From contig NZ_BSTJ01000009.1 in the NCBI RefSeq assembly GCF_030269445.1, positions 186,001 through 250,000 of the forward strand: DNA of 64,000 bases. The letters run 5' to 3'. Both the position numbers and the translations under genes were made by a program. The notes below the pieces were generated by a model. That model did no database searches and was not told the origin of the DNA. It saw only the letters and a program-made list of their open reading frames with translations. Numbering within the stretch: position 1 is the first letter of the stretch; each line of letters starts with the position of its first letter. The stretch comes from Actinoallomurus iriomotensis. GTDB taxonomy: Bacteria; Actinomycetota; Actinomycetes; Streptosporangiales; Streptosporangiaceae. Shown piece after piece: positions 19,212-28,136 of the stretch.

Positions 19212-19694
19212 TCACGGGGTGCTGTCCCCGCGGCACCGGTTCCGGCCGATCGGGAATTCGTCGAACCCCGCGGCCTCGGCCTGCGCACAGGAGCAGAAGA
19301 AATGATCTTCGAATGGCGACACTACGTATTTCGAATTGCTCGGGGGCGTGTAGCTGTTGGCGCCGGCGAAGGTCGAAGCCACCACCGGCAGGCGGCCGCA
19401 GCGGATGACGTACAGGGGATACCGCGCCAGCCCGAAGGCCAACGGCGTCACCAGGGCGACCAGATAGACGACCACGGCGGCGACGACGGCGCGAGGGAAC
19501 GGCGGTAGCACCCAGAGCAGCGCCATGATGGGGAGCGCGACCAGAAACCACAGCACGACGAAGGGCACATAGAAGACCGCGAAGGTCAGCGGAGGCCGCG
19601 GGCGCGCCACGAGTAACACCGTCAGGTACCCGAGCGCGGGAAGCGCGAAGACTAACAGCCCCAGCCAGCCCACGGCCTGTGCGAACCTCACCAT
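19212..19694 (-). CDS. Small membrane protein with Ada-like C-terminal motif, copy 1
   Basis: 160 residues from ATG 19694. Three hydrophobic segments (WLGLLVFALPALGYLTVLLV, VPFVVLWFLVALPIMALLWV, AVVAAVVVYLVALVTPLAFG), then a C-terminal tail YVIRCGRLPV...FFCSCAQAEAAGFDEF. The tail recalls the metal-binding region of Ada-type sequences (FxSREEAEAAGY), although the Cys pattern is degenerate. It is a paralog of the protein at 21656-22105. Function unknown. Confidence 0.7.
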   Translation of the reverse strand: MVRFAQAVGWLGLLVFALPALGYLTVLLVARPRPPLTFAVFYVPFVVLWFLVALPIMALLWVLPPFPRAVVAAVVVYLVALVTPLAFGLARYPLYVIRCGRLPVVASTFAGANSYTPPSNSKYVVSPFEDHFFCSCAQAEAAGFDEFPIGRNRCRGDSTP

Positions 19695-19791
19695 GGCCCG
19701 AACGTACGCGCGCCGACGTTCCAGGCCAAGAGGAGCAGACCCGTCCTCGTTCGGCTTCACTGGGGGATGCCTTGTGGGCATGATTGGCCAT

Positions 19792-20964
19792 ATGACCGCA
19801 AGTCCCGGGCGTCCGCAGCTGTTACGTGAGCTGAACGATCGCGCTGCGCTGGAGCTGCTGGCCTCGTCGGGAGCGCTGACCCGGTCGCAGGTGAGCGAGA
19901 TGACGGGGCTGTCGAAGGTGACGGCCAACCATGTCCTGGCCCGGCTGGAGGAGCGGGGCCTGGTCGTCAGGGTCGGCGCGCAGGAGGGAGGGCCCGGGCC
20001 CAACGCGGCCCTGTACGGGCTCAACCCCGCGTCCGGCCAGGTGATCGCGATCGAGGTCTACCCCGACACGACGGCCGCCGTTCTCGCCGACATCACGGGG
20101 CGGGTGCTGGCGGAGACGACGGTCCCGACCGATGCCACGGCGGAACCGGCCGACGCGGTGCACGCGATCGTGGCGCACCTCGTACGGGCCGCGCAGACCG
20201 ACATGGCGCGGGTCCAGGCGTGCGTGATCGCCCTTCCCGCCGTCATCGAACCTGCTACGAGCCGTATCCGCTTCTGCTACGAGATGCCCGCGTGGGACGG
20301 AGACGCGATCGAGGAGATCCGCCGGAACGTGCCGCTGCCCGTCACGATCGACAACGACGTCAACCTCGCCGCGATGGCCGAGCGCGCGCTGGGGGTCGCC
20401 AAGGACGCACGCGACTTCGTCCTGGTCTGGATCGGACGGGGGCCTGGATCGGCCTTCATGGTGGGCGATCAGCTGCTACGAGGGACCGCGGGCGCGGCGG
20501 GCGAACTCGGCGCGATGCCCGTTCCCGGCTCGGACCTGGGCAGCGGAGGCTTTGATCGCGGTCGTTATGAGGTGGCTGCCGCCTTCCAGGCCCTGGTCGG
20601 CGCACCGGCGGTGCAAGAACTCGCCGAACGCCACCAGATCGCGGCCGAGACCGCCGCGAAGAGCGTGGCGGCCGCCGTGCGGAGTGCGGCGGTGGAATTC
20701 CTCGACGAGCTGGCCCGGCGGATCGCTCTGGGGGTCGCCTCCATCTGCACCGTTCTCGACCCGGAACTCGTCGTGCTGGGCAGCCACGTCGGTTTCGCCG
20801 GAGGCGACGAACTCGCCGGCCGCGTCCAGCGTGCCGTCGCCGGCATGTGCCTGGCACGGCCCCGCGTGACGGCGAGCACGATCCCGGACCGACCGGTGGT
20901 ACGCGGCGCTCTGCTGGTCGCCGTCGACCAGGCACGCGAGCGCGTGTTCTTCGGCGAGCCGTGA
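19792..20964 (+). CDS. ROK family transcriptional regulator
   Basis: 390 residues from ATG 19792 (ATG 19780 is also possible; neither has a clear ribosome site). N-terminal MarR-like winged helix: ELLASSGALTRSQVSEMTG, SKVTANHVLARLEERGLV. The ROK sugar-kinase fold follows: VIAIEVYPDTTAAVLADITG, IDNDVNLAAMAERALG. The ROK zinc motif CxCGxxGC is absent (only GSDLGSGGFDRGRYEV), and the phosphate loop lacks DxGGT, so it should be a non-catalytic sugar-responsive regulator with altered sensing. Targets unknown. Confidence 0.88.
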   Translation: MTASPGRPQLLRELNDRAALELLASSGALTRSQVSEMTGLSKVTANHVLARLEERGLVVRVGAQEGGPGPNAALYGLNPASGQVIAIEVYPDTTAAVLADITGRVLAETTVPTDATAEPADAVHAIVAHLVRAAQTDMARVQACVIALPAVIEPATSRIRFCYEMPAWDGDAIEEIRRNVPLPVTIDNDVNLAAMAERALGVAKDARDFVLVWIGRGPGSAFMVGDQLLRGTAGAAGELGAMPVPGSDLGSGGFDRGRYEVAAAFQALVGAPAVQELAERHQIAAETAAKSVAAAVRSAAVEFLDELARRIALGVASICTVLDPELVVLGSHVGFAGGDELAGRVQRAVAGMCLARPRVTASTIPDRPVVRGALLVAVDQARERVFFGEP

Positions 20965-21045
20965 GTGTTACGCGACAGTCGCCACGTTAGCCAGAACGCC
21001 ACCCCTTCAGCGGTTCCACCCCGTAAGGCCGGACGCCGGGGGCCA

Positions 21046-21594
21046 TCATCCATCACCGGTCGGCCGTCGGCATCGTTGAAGCCGGGCAGGGGCGCCCCGG
21101 ATGACGGCTCGGGAGAGCCGACGCAGCGCCAGGCCGAACCGCTCACGGTCACGGTGTTGGAACGGTGTGTTCTCCCAGGCGTCCAGGAGGCCGCGGAGCG
21201 GTCTCATCTCGTCTGGTTCATGGCATGTCTCCCACAGGCCCAGCAGGAGGTGGCCGCCGTCCGCCTCGTCGAGCGTTCCGGTCTCGATCTGCCGGGCGAT
21301 TTCTCGGGCGGTGATCCAGCCTGCCTGGTGGACGCCCATGGCGTCGAGCGCGAGTTCGCTCAAGAGCCGTTGGACGAGCGGTCGGCCTTCCCGCACGACG
21401 AGCCGGGTCGGTGATTCGCAGGCGAGGGCGATGACGGCCGGAGTTTCGATCCCGGCGACGAGAAGGCCGCAGGCGATCCAGACGGGCTCGCCGGGAAACA
21501 GCTTGGCCAAGAAGACGTCCGAGAGGTCCTGGTCGAGAGTGACGGCGGCATGGAGACGATCCAGACGTTCCTGCAGGTCGGCAGGTAGGTCCAT
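21046..21594 (-). CDS. Hypothetical protein
   Basis: 182 residues, start ATG 21594 behind a strong AAGGAGG site. Mostly helical and soluble, with segments such as DQDLSDVFLAKLFPGEPVWIA and LVVREGRPLVQRLLSELALD. No motif recognised. It sits in line with the small membrane-protein gene at 21656, 61 bp upstream, and may share its transcript. Confidence 0.65.
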   Translation of the reverse strand: MDLPADLQERLDRLHAAVTLDQDLSDVFLAKLFPGEPVWIACGLLVAGIETPAVIALACESPTRLVVREGRPLVQRLLSELALDAMGVHQAGWITAREIARQIETGTLDEADGGHLLLGLWETCHEPDEMRPLRGLLDAWENTPFQHRDRERFGLALRRLSRAVIRGAPARLQRCRRPTGDG

Positions 21595-21655
21595 AGAGGC
21601 GACCTCCTTCTGGCCGGTTGCAGCCGAGCCGGCTGTGGGCTCGCGTCGGCCGTGG

Positions 21656-22105
21656 TCAGCTCGTTGACTCGTGGAAGCCCGCGGCCGTGGCCTCCTCGCG
21701 GGAACAGAAGAATCGGTCGTCGAGAGGCGTCACCGCGTACGCCGGGCTGTCCGGCGCCCTGTAGGTGTAGCCGGCGGCGAAGGTCGTGCCCACCACCGGC
21801 AGGTGGCCGCAGCGGATGACGTGCAGCGGGTATCGCGCCGGCCCGGAGGCCAGCGGCACCACCAGCAGGACCAGATAGACCACCACGGCGGCGACGAGGG
21901 CGCGCGGCAGCGGCGGTATCACCCACAGCAGCGCCACGACCGGGAGCGCGGCCAGGAACCACACCAGCACCAAGACGCCGTACCAGGAGGCGAACGCCAC
22001 CGGGGGTCGCGGGCGGGACACGAGCAGCACCACCACGTACCCGACGGCGGGAGGCACGAAGACGAGCAGCGCCAGCCAGCCCACGGCCTGCGAGAAGCGC
22101 GTCAC
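21656..22105 (-). CDS. Small membrane protein with Ada-like C-terminal motif, copy 2
   Basis: 149 residues from GTG 22105, clearly paralogous to 19212-19694 (shared (R/S)FxQAVGWLxLLVF start, ARYPL(Y/H)VIRCG and FFCS....AAGF end). Three membrane helices. The tail VTPLDDRFFCSREEATAAGF is closer to the Ada-like SREEAEAAG consensus than copy 1. Confidence 0.72.
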   Translation of the reverse strand: MTRFSQAVGWLALLVFVPPAVGYVVVLLVSRPRPPVAFASWYGVLVLVWFLAALPVVALLWVIPPLPRALVAAVVVYLVLLVVPLASGPARYPLHVIRCGHLPVVGTTFAAGYTYRAPDSPAYAVTPLDDRFFCSREEATAAGFHESTS

Positions 22106-22149
22106 GGCCCGAACGTACCTCTTAACGGAGGACGAGGCACGGATCAGTT

Positions 22150-22980
22150 TCAGACCGGGATTCCGGCAGGGGTGGTGAGGTTCTTCACGTCGTTCGGAGC
22201 AGGGGGCGTGATCTCGACCGGGGTGTCGAAGGTGGAGTAGTTCATGGTGGCGTTCAGCCGCCGCTTCGTGCCGCGCCGGTCGACCAGGTTGATCTTGCGG
22301 ATCAGACGCTGGTCGTCGATCCAGACCTCGAAGTACGGGGTGGTGCCGAACGTTTTGTAGACCGCTTGCGCCTCGGTGCGTTCGGCGGGGCCCAGCTTGG
22401 TCAGTGCCTCGCCGAGGGCGAATGTGCCCTGGTAGCGGGTGGTGGGCTTCCCGCCCATCGTCTCCCGGCCGACCGTGTGCACGTCCTTGGAGGTGGTGAA
22501 CATCTTGGCGTGCAGCACCGGGTCCGGCTGGCGGACCTGGGCCAGCAGAGCCATGACGTCGGTGTCGGACGAGTTCAGCGCGCTCAGCGAGAGGCTGACC
22601 CAGGACTTGTGGATGACCTCGATCAGCATCGAGTTCTTGATGTACAGCTTGTCCCCGAGGAGGACCACGCTTGATTCCGGGTCACCCGCCTCGGTGTTGT
22701 TGAAAGGGACGTCGTACTGCAGGGCGTGGTCCTTCGACCGGCTGGTCACCTCGCTGGACAGGTGACTGCTCTTACCGCCCACGACCGTGGAGAAGGAGAC
22801 CGACGCCTGGTAGGACGTCACGGAGCCGAGCCGTTTCACCGCCTGGTCCAACGCCTCCGCAGCCGTACGGGGCGAACCACTCGTGCCGTCGGCCGAAGGC
22901 ATGCCCGAGTTCCCGACGCACCCCGCCAGCGACATCATCAGCGCGAGCCCCGCCGCGTACCGACCGGCCATCGTCATCAC
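22150..22980 (-). CDS. Secreted lipoprotein, LppX/LprG-like
   Basis: 276 residues from GTG 22980 (GGAGG 8 nt upstream). Signal peptide with lipobox LAGC (Cys near residue 21). The mature part (AAEALDQAVKRLGSVTSYQ, KSSHLSSEVTSRSKDHALQYD, YFEVWIDDQRLIRKINL) has the half-barrel pattern of LolA/LppX-like lipid carriers common in actinobacteria. Anchored outside the membrane; probably binds a lipid or acts as sensor. Role inferred from fold only. Confidence 0.82.
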   Translation of the reverse strand: MMTMAGRYAAGLALMMSLAGCVGNSGMPSADGTSGSPRTAAEALDQAVKRLGSVTSYQASVSFSTVVGGKSSHLSSEVTSRSKDHALQYDVPFNNTEAGDPESSVVLLGDKLYIKNSMLIEVIHKSWVSLSLSALNSSDTDVMALLAQVRQPDPVLHAKMFTTSKDVHTVGRETMGGKPTTRYQGTFALGEALTKLGPAERTEAQAVYKTFGTTPYFEVWIDDQRLIRKINLVDRRGTKRRLNATMNYSTFDTPVEITPPAPNDVKNLTTPAGIPV

Positions 22981-23073
22981 AGCGACTTCCTCCGCTTCAC
23001 GACGACGACGTCGTCGCCAATATCAGGACGCGCCGCGAGGTCTGCCCGATTACGTGACGACCTCGCCGGAGGA

Positions 23074-24027
23074 TCACTCTGCGGTGATCGCGGTGGCGAC
23101 CTGGCAAGGGTCGGAGATGAAGGACAGGTGGCGGGCGCCCGGGATGAGGATCGGCGCGGGGGCGCCGATTCGTCTCGCCGTCTCGTACGGCGCGGACCCG
23201 GCGAACACGTCGTCGGCGGCGCCGAAGACCACCGCCTTGGAGATCGGGACACCGGCGAGCGCGGCGACACGGGCGGCGGGCAGGCCGACGATGCCCGTCA
23301 TCTGCCAGATCCCGTTCTCGGCGCCCGCGACCTGGAAGGGGCGGCGCCACTGGTCCACGCCCGCGCGGTCGAGGTGAGGGCAGCCGGGACCGCAGTTGGA
23401 CTCGTAGATCCGGCGGATCAGCCAGTCCGAACGGAGGGCGAGCCGGAGCAGGGTCGTGCGGTACGGGGGCGGCAGCGCGGCCTGGAGTCCGGTGGCGCCC
23501 GCGCCGGCACCGGTGTTTAGCCCGTCTCCGTCGAGGAACACCAGCCGCGAGACGCGGCCCGGCGACCGTAGCGTCGCGGCGGCGACCACGGCCGCGCCGG
23601 TGGAATGCCCGACGAGCGTGACGTGATCCAGGTGCAGCGCGTCGAGGAAGCCCAGTACCTGCGCGGCCTGGTGGTCGGCGTCGTACGGTCCTCGCCGCCG
23701 GCTGTAGCCCCAGCCGGTCAGGTCGAGCGCGTACACCCGGCGGTGCGCGACGAGCGCCCGGCCGAGTGGATCGAAGGTGTCGGCCGACTCGGCGAAGCCG
23801 TGGACCAGGACGACGGGCGGCCCGCCGCCGCCCCACTGCCGGTACCGGGTGCGGATGCCGTCCGCGGTGACGAACCGCAGGCCCGCCGGTTCGCGGGACC
23901 GGCCGGCGGTCGCGGCGTTGTAGACGAGCGAGAACAGCGTCGCGACGACGGCCATCGCCGATGTGGCGATGAGCAGGCGGCGTACCCATCGCCTACCCGG
24001 CGCCGCGGGCTTCCAGATGGTCCTCAT
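23074..24027 (-). CDS. Alpha/beta hydrolase, membrane-anchored
   Basis: 317 residues from ATG 24027. An N-terminal helix (VRRLLIATSAMAVVATLFSLV) suggests anchoring. Fold motifs: oxyanion region VVLVHGFAESADTF, nucleophile elbow VGHSTGAAV (Ser), acid in VVFGAADDVFAG and His in IPGARHLSF. A CGPGC pair might form a disulfide. Substrate not predictable. The start lies 5 bp after the stop of the membrane-protein gene at 24033. Confidence 0.87.
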   Translation of the reverse strand: MRTIWKPAAPGRRWVRRLLIATSAMAVVATLFSLVYNAATAGRSREPAGLRFVTADGIRTRYRQWGGGGPPVVLVHGFAESADTFDPLGRALVAHRRVYALDLTGWGYSRRRGPYDADHQAAQVLGFLDALHLDHVTLVGHSTGAAVVAAATLRSPGRVSRLVFLDGDGLNTGAGAGATGLQAALPPPYRTTLLRLALRSDWLIRRIYESNCGPGCPHLDRAGVDQWRRPFQVAGAENGIWQMTGIVGLPAARVAALAGVPISKAVVFGAADDVFAGSAPYETARRIGAPAPILIPGARHLSFISDPCQVATAITAE

Positions 24028-24032
24028 GGCTC

Positions 24033-24797
24033 TCACCGGAGCAGGGAGTAGGCCAGGGCCACGGCGATGGCCAGGCCGTACCCGCCGGCCGCGATCGCCA
24101 CGACCCGGGTACGGCGGGCCTCGTCCCAGGCGGTACGGGACGACAGCCAGGCCAGCGCGGGCAGGACCAGGATCCCGTGCAGGCTCACGCCGTGGACGGG
24201 CTTGAGGAAACCGAGGTCGTGGTACGCCTGCTGCTGTCGGCCGGCACCGACCTCGGCCGCGCCCCGGGCGATCATCGCCGCGCCGGTGGCCAGGCCGATC
24301 ATCAGGCTCACGAATCCGGCCCGCAGGCCCAGCCGCGTACTGGCCGGGAGCTTCGGGTTCGGCCGGAAGGCGGACACGGCCAGGACGCCCAGGACCACGA
24401 TGAGCACCCCGCCCCCGGCCGCGAGCACCGTCGAGACCGCCGAGTCGAACGGGGTCTCGCGGTTCAGGTGAGAGGGCACGTGCCGCCACGCCTGCAGCGT
24501 GATACCGCCGACCTCCACGACACAGTCGGCCGCGAAGACGCCCAGCAGCAGTGCGCGACCACGTTCGCCGATCGGCAGGTACCTGGTCACCCACGTGACC
24601 GCGGCCAGCGTCAGGCCGAAGGACAGCCCGAAGGTGGCCGGCTTGCGCCAGGACACCGGGCCGTACCAGGGGCCGCCGTCGACCGCGAAGACCGCCAGGT
24701 GGAACAGCCCCGCGCAGGCGAGGACCGCAGCGAGGCCATAACAGAAACGCTCGAAGCGGCGGCCACGGCTCCAAGCCCCGGCGAGCACGTCCCGCAC
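24033..24797 (-). CDS. Hypothetical polytopic membrane protein
   Basis: 254 residues from GTG 24797 (GAGGAGG upstream). About seven hydrophobic helices, e.g. FCYGLAAVLACAGLFHLAVF, GGVLIVVLGVLAVSAF and VVAIAAGGYGLAIAVALAYS. Loop motifs GPVSWRKPATFGLSFGLTL and FLKPVHGVSLHGILV recur in actinobacterial homologues as I recall. First gene of a two-gene operon with the hydrolase. Confidence 0.75.
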   Translation of the reverse strand: MRDVLAGAWSRGRRFERFCYGLAAVLACAGLFHLAVFAVDGGPWYGPVSWRKPATFGLSFGLTLAAVTWVTRYLPIGERGRALLLGVFAADCVVEVGGITLQAWRHVPSHLNRETPFDSAVSTVLAAGGGVLIVVLGVLAVSAFRPNPKLPASTRLGLRAGFVSLMIGLATGAAMIARGAAEVGAGRQQQAYHDLGFLKPVHGVSLHGILVLPALAWLSSRTAWDEARRTRVVAIAAGGYGLAIAVALAYSLLR

Positions 24798-24929
24798 GGC
24801 ACCTCCTCGGACCTCGGCATTTCGCTGTTCCCGGCCATCATTCGGCAGCGCGGAACGGCCGGCGTCGGCCGAGGGGCGGCTTTCCGGCTACGCCGATCCG
24901 CGTAGTGCGGGCCGGTAACGTGGTCCCGC

Positions 24930-27410
24930 GTGGACAGCCGGACACTGTCGTATCAGCGCCGTAACGAGCGCGCGGACCGCATGTACTTCAAGGCGCATGT
25001 GAAGAAGTGTTTCGCGGATCGACGGGTGTCCCGTTACCTCGAACTGGGCCTGGTGGACTCCTCGGAAGTGAGCACCGCTCTTGCCGAGGGTGACGCTTTC
25101 GACCAGGCGCGCTCGACCGCTGTTCATCACATGTACAACGTCGAACGCGACGACCGGAATGCCTTCCGGGAAGCCGTTCGTTTCGTTCTGGATCACTCGC
25201 TGGACGCCAGGACCGGTGCGCTGGCGGCAGCGCTGCCTCTCGCGCTCTTCTTTTCGGCCATGGAGGCGTTCGGCGAGGACGGTTTCCGGCGCCTGTCGGT
25301 GACGCTGGTGAGCGCCCTCATCCTCGCCGCCGCAGGCCTGCTGTTCGCCCGTTCCCGTGTGGTCGCCGGAGCCGTGGCCGCCGTGGGGATCTCGCTGGCG
25401 GTGGGCCCGCACTATCTCGCGGGCCTGGAGTGGAACCCCGCGACAAGCGTGTTCTGCTGCCTGGTCGGCGTCGCGGCGGGCGTTCACCTGGCCGACGAAC
25501 TGAGGCGGCTGGCGCTCTGGCAGGTGTTCGCCCTCCCCCTGCTGGTCGCTCTCCGCATGCTCCATGACTTTCGCGAAGAACAGCTCAGGAGGGAATGGAT
25601 CGACGGCACCACCGAGGACATCGTCGTACCGCAGATCATTTTGTCCATCAACACGACGTTGGGCAAGGATCACGACAGGCTCCTGGTGGAAGAGGATTCC
25701 GAAGGGCTCAGGAGACTTCACGACCCCGCGCTCACCGTGTCGACGAGATCCGAGCAGCGGATCAGGGGAACTCTGGCGCGCTATGACGGCGGCAGCATAG
25801 CCCTTTCCGGCCCGCGCGGAGTGGGGAAGTCCACGCTGCTGCGGATGTTCTGCGCGCCTCCCGAAGGCAGCGGCGGTGAATTCGCGGTGTACGTGTCGGC
25901 GCCGGCGGAATACGTCCCGCGCGACTTTCTCATCGACCTCTTCCAACGCTTGTCCGAGGACTACCTCACCTATCAGGGCCATACCTACGACGATCCGCTG
26001 AAGAAGCGTTTCGTCGCCCGCAGGCGCGTGGCCCGCGTCGTACGAGAGGTCTCGTCGGCGGCTCTGCGCTCGGCCCTGGCTCTGGGCCTTCTCGCCCTGC
26101 TGATCTGGTCGGTGGTCGAGGACGTGCGCCCGGCCGTCGTCAGGTTCGATCACGCGCATGTCGATGGGTGGTACGACTCCGTCATCGCCTTCGCCGGCCA
26201 CTGGTGGGCCGCGCACCGCGGCCTGACGCAGATTCTGGGCATCATCCTGGTCTCGATCATCTGGCCCGGAACGCGTCGCTGGCGGTGGCACAGGGAGCCG
26301 TCTCTGGTGGTCAAGGCACGAGAGAACCTCTTTCGCCTCCAGGCGGAGCGGACGGTCACCTGGGGTGCCAACGCGGGGCTGCCCGCGCTGCTCGGCGGCA
26401 GCCTGTCCCTGAACCGGGGCGCGTCCGTCAAGCACGTGCCCTGGGCGCTTCCCGAGCTGGTCGGCCAGATGCGCAGGTTCATGACCCAGGTGGCCCAGGA
26501 CGAGAAGGAATCCGGTCGGCGCGTTCTGATCGGGATAGACGAGATCGACCGGATCGGCTCCACCGAGCATGCCGAGCGGTTCATCAGCGAGATCAAGGCG
26601 ATCTTCGGCATCGAGAACTGCTTCTTCCTCGTCTCTGTCGCCGAAGACGTCGGATCCACGTTCGCTCGCCGCGTCGTTTCGGAGCGCTCGGTGTTCGAGA
26701 ACGCGTTCGACGACGTCGTCATCGTGGATCCGCTGACTCTCGAAGAGTCGAAGAACCTGCTCCTTCGCCGGGTTCCGGGTTTCACGGACGCGTTCGTCTA
26801 CCTCGCGCACGCTCTGTCGGGAGGGGTTCCGCGGGAGCTGATAAGGATCACCAGGCGTCTCGTCGAGCTCAACGAGGAGATGCGCGCGACGTCGGACTAC
26901 CCTCGCCTGGAGGATCTGACGCGCGCCCTGGTCAAGGAAGGCCTGATCGAAGTGGTCACGGCCACGCGCAACATGATCGCGCAGCTGGCTCCCGAGGCGC
27001 CGTGGGGCGTCACGTTCGACCAGCTGCGAAACCTGCTGACCGCGATGCGAACCGAGCCGTCCGTGGCGATCAGCGAGTCCGCCGCGCTGATGCGCCGGCT
27101 GGCGAGCCTCGACGCCGACCGGGCCGCGCCGGAGACCGACTCCGCCCTGACCGAGGCGGATCCGCTGAAGGCCGCCCGCCGAGCGCTCATGGAACTCTCC
27201 GCGTTCACCTATTTCTCCGTGACGATCATCGACGCGTTCGCGGACCTGACCTTCAACCTGAACAAGGCGAAGGCCGGCGGCTCTCCCACCGACGCGGGCT
27301 CGTACGAGCAACTCGCCGGCGCCAGACGAGAGCTGACGCTCTCCCCCGAGAGCTCACGCGAAACGGTGCGGCGTTTCCGGGAGGCATGGTCCCTCGACGA
27401 CCAGGCCTGA
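24930..27410 (+). CDS. KAP-type membrane P-loop NTPase
   Basis: 826 residues from GTG 24930. Several membrane helices lie at about 97-210. Walker A GPRGVGKS is at 294-301 and Walker B RVLIGIDEIDR at 531-541. Two hydrophobic helices (SALALGLLALLIWSVV, LTQILGIILVSIIW) are inserted between them, the diagnostic architecture of KAP NTPases. A basic cytoplasmic segment and a long helical C terminus follow. KAP proteins act at the inner membrane face; some occur in phage-defence islands. Here it stands alone beside housekeeping genes, so its role is open. Confidence 0.85.
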   Translation: MDSRTLSYQRRNERADRMYFKAHVKKCFADRRVSRYLELGLVDSSEVSTALAEGDAFDQARSTAVHHMYNVERDDRNAFREAVRFVLDHSLDARTGALAAALPLALFFSAMEAFGEDGFRRLSVTLVSALILAAAGLLFARSRVVAGAVAAVGISLAVGPHYLAGLEWNPATSVFCCLVGVAAGVHLADELRRLALWQVFALPLLVALRMLHDFREEQLRREWIDGTTEDIVVPQIILSINTTLGKDHDRLLVEEDSEGLRRLHDPALTVSTRSEQRIRGTLARYDGGSIALSGPRGVGKSTLLRMFCAPPEGSGGEFAVYVSAPAEYVPRDFLIDLFQRLSEDYLTYQGHTYDDPLKKRFVARRRVARVVREVSSAALRSALALGLLALLIWSVVEDVRPAVVRFDHAHVDGWYDSVIAFAGHWWAAHRGLTQILGIILVSIIWPGTRRWRWHREPSLVVKARENLFRLQAERTVTWGANAGLPALLGGSLSLNRGASVKHVPWALPELVGQMRRFMTQVAQDEKESGRRVLIGIDEIDRIGSTEHAERFISEIKAIFGIENCFFLVSVAEDVGSTFARRVVSERSVFENAFDDVVIVDPLTLEESKNLLLRRVPGFTDAFVYLAHALSGGVPRELIRITRRLVELNEEMRATSDYPRLEDLTRALVKEGLIEVVTATRNMIAQLAPEAPWGVTFDQLRNLLTAMRTEPSVAISESAALMRRLASLDADRAAPETDSALTEADPLKAARRALMELSAFTYFSVTIIDAFADLTFNLNKAKAGGSPTDAGSYEQLAGARRELTLSPESSRETVRRFREAWSLDDQA

Positions 27411-27413
27411 CCC

Positions 27414-28127
27414 TTACCCGGCGAGCCCGGCCAGGTGAGCGGGGAGGTCGCCGAGGGTCCGGATGACCGGCGCCCCCGTGGGGGCGGGGTCGTCGCCGCG
27501 GTTCAGCCAGATGCCGTACAGCCCGGCGTCGGTGGCCGCGATGGCGTCGGTACGGAGCCGGTCCCCGACGTAGGCCACCTCGTGCGGCGCGAGGCGGAGC
27601 CGCGCACAGCCCGCATGGAAGATCTCCGCACTGGGTTTGGCGGCGCCGACCTCGCTGGAGGCGATGACGTCCGGCAGCTCGTCCGCGAGCCCGACGTGAC
27701 GGAGCTTCTCGCGCTGCTGGCCGGCATCGCCGTTGGTCAGGACGCCCAGCCGCAGGTCAGGATTCCGCTCGGCGAGCGCGTGAAGCGCCGGCCTGACGTC
27801 GGGGTAGATCCGCCAGGCGGCTTCGTAGCGGCGCAGATACCCGGCGAACCAGGCGTCGGCCCGCCGGTCGTCCCAGGTGCCCAGGCCGAGTTCGGCGGCG
27901 AGCGAGGTGACCCGCAGGCGTCGCTGTTCGGTGAAGGTGAGCTCCCCGGCCAGGTAGCGGTCCATCGCCAGTTCCTCGAGATGCCGCCACCGCAGATGCG
28001 CGTCGTCCACACGACGCACGCCGGGCGTCGCCAGAAGAGTCTCGACGAGCGCGACCTCTGCGGCGCCGTCGTGGTCGATCAAGGTCCCGTCCAGATCGAA
28101 CAGGACCGCCTGCACTCCTGATGCCAT
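27414..28127 (-). CDS. HAD family hydrolase (phosphatase)
   Basis: 237 residues. Motif I AVLFDLDGTLIDHD with both catalytic Asp, helical cap, motif II GVLTNGD, motif III Lys in GAAKPSAEIF and motif IV VGDRLRTDAIAA. Matches YjjG/pyrimidine 5-nucleotidase-like HAD enzymes. Its start is 9 bp downstream of the stop of the membrane-protein gene at 28137, suggesting co-transcription. Confidence 0.9.
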   Translation of the reverse strand: MASGVQAVLFDLDGTLIDHDGAAEVALVETLLATPGVRRVDDAHLRWRHLEELAMDRYLAGELTFTEQRRLRVTSLAAELGLGTWDDRRADAWFAGYLRRYEAAWRIYPDVRPALHALAERNPDLRLGVLTNGDAGQQREKLRHVGLADELPDVIASSEVGAAKPSAEIFHAGCARLRLAPHEVAYVGDRLRTDAIAATDAGLYGIWLNRGDDPAPTGAPVIRTLGDLPAHLAGLAG

Positions 28128-28136
28128 CGCCGGTCC

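Noticed and set aside
24028-24774. Upstream extension of the alpha/beta hydrolase frame
   Set aside because: It overlaps the membrane protein gene and lacks protein-like features; ATG 24027 fits the operon spacing.
24888-27311. 807-residue open frame antisense to the KAP NTPase
   Set aside because: It mirrors the KAP codon structure and has Arg/Gly/Asp-rich composition with no motifs.
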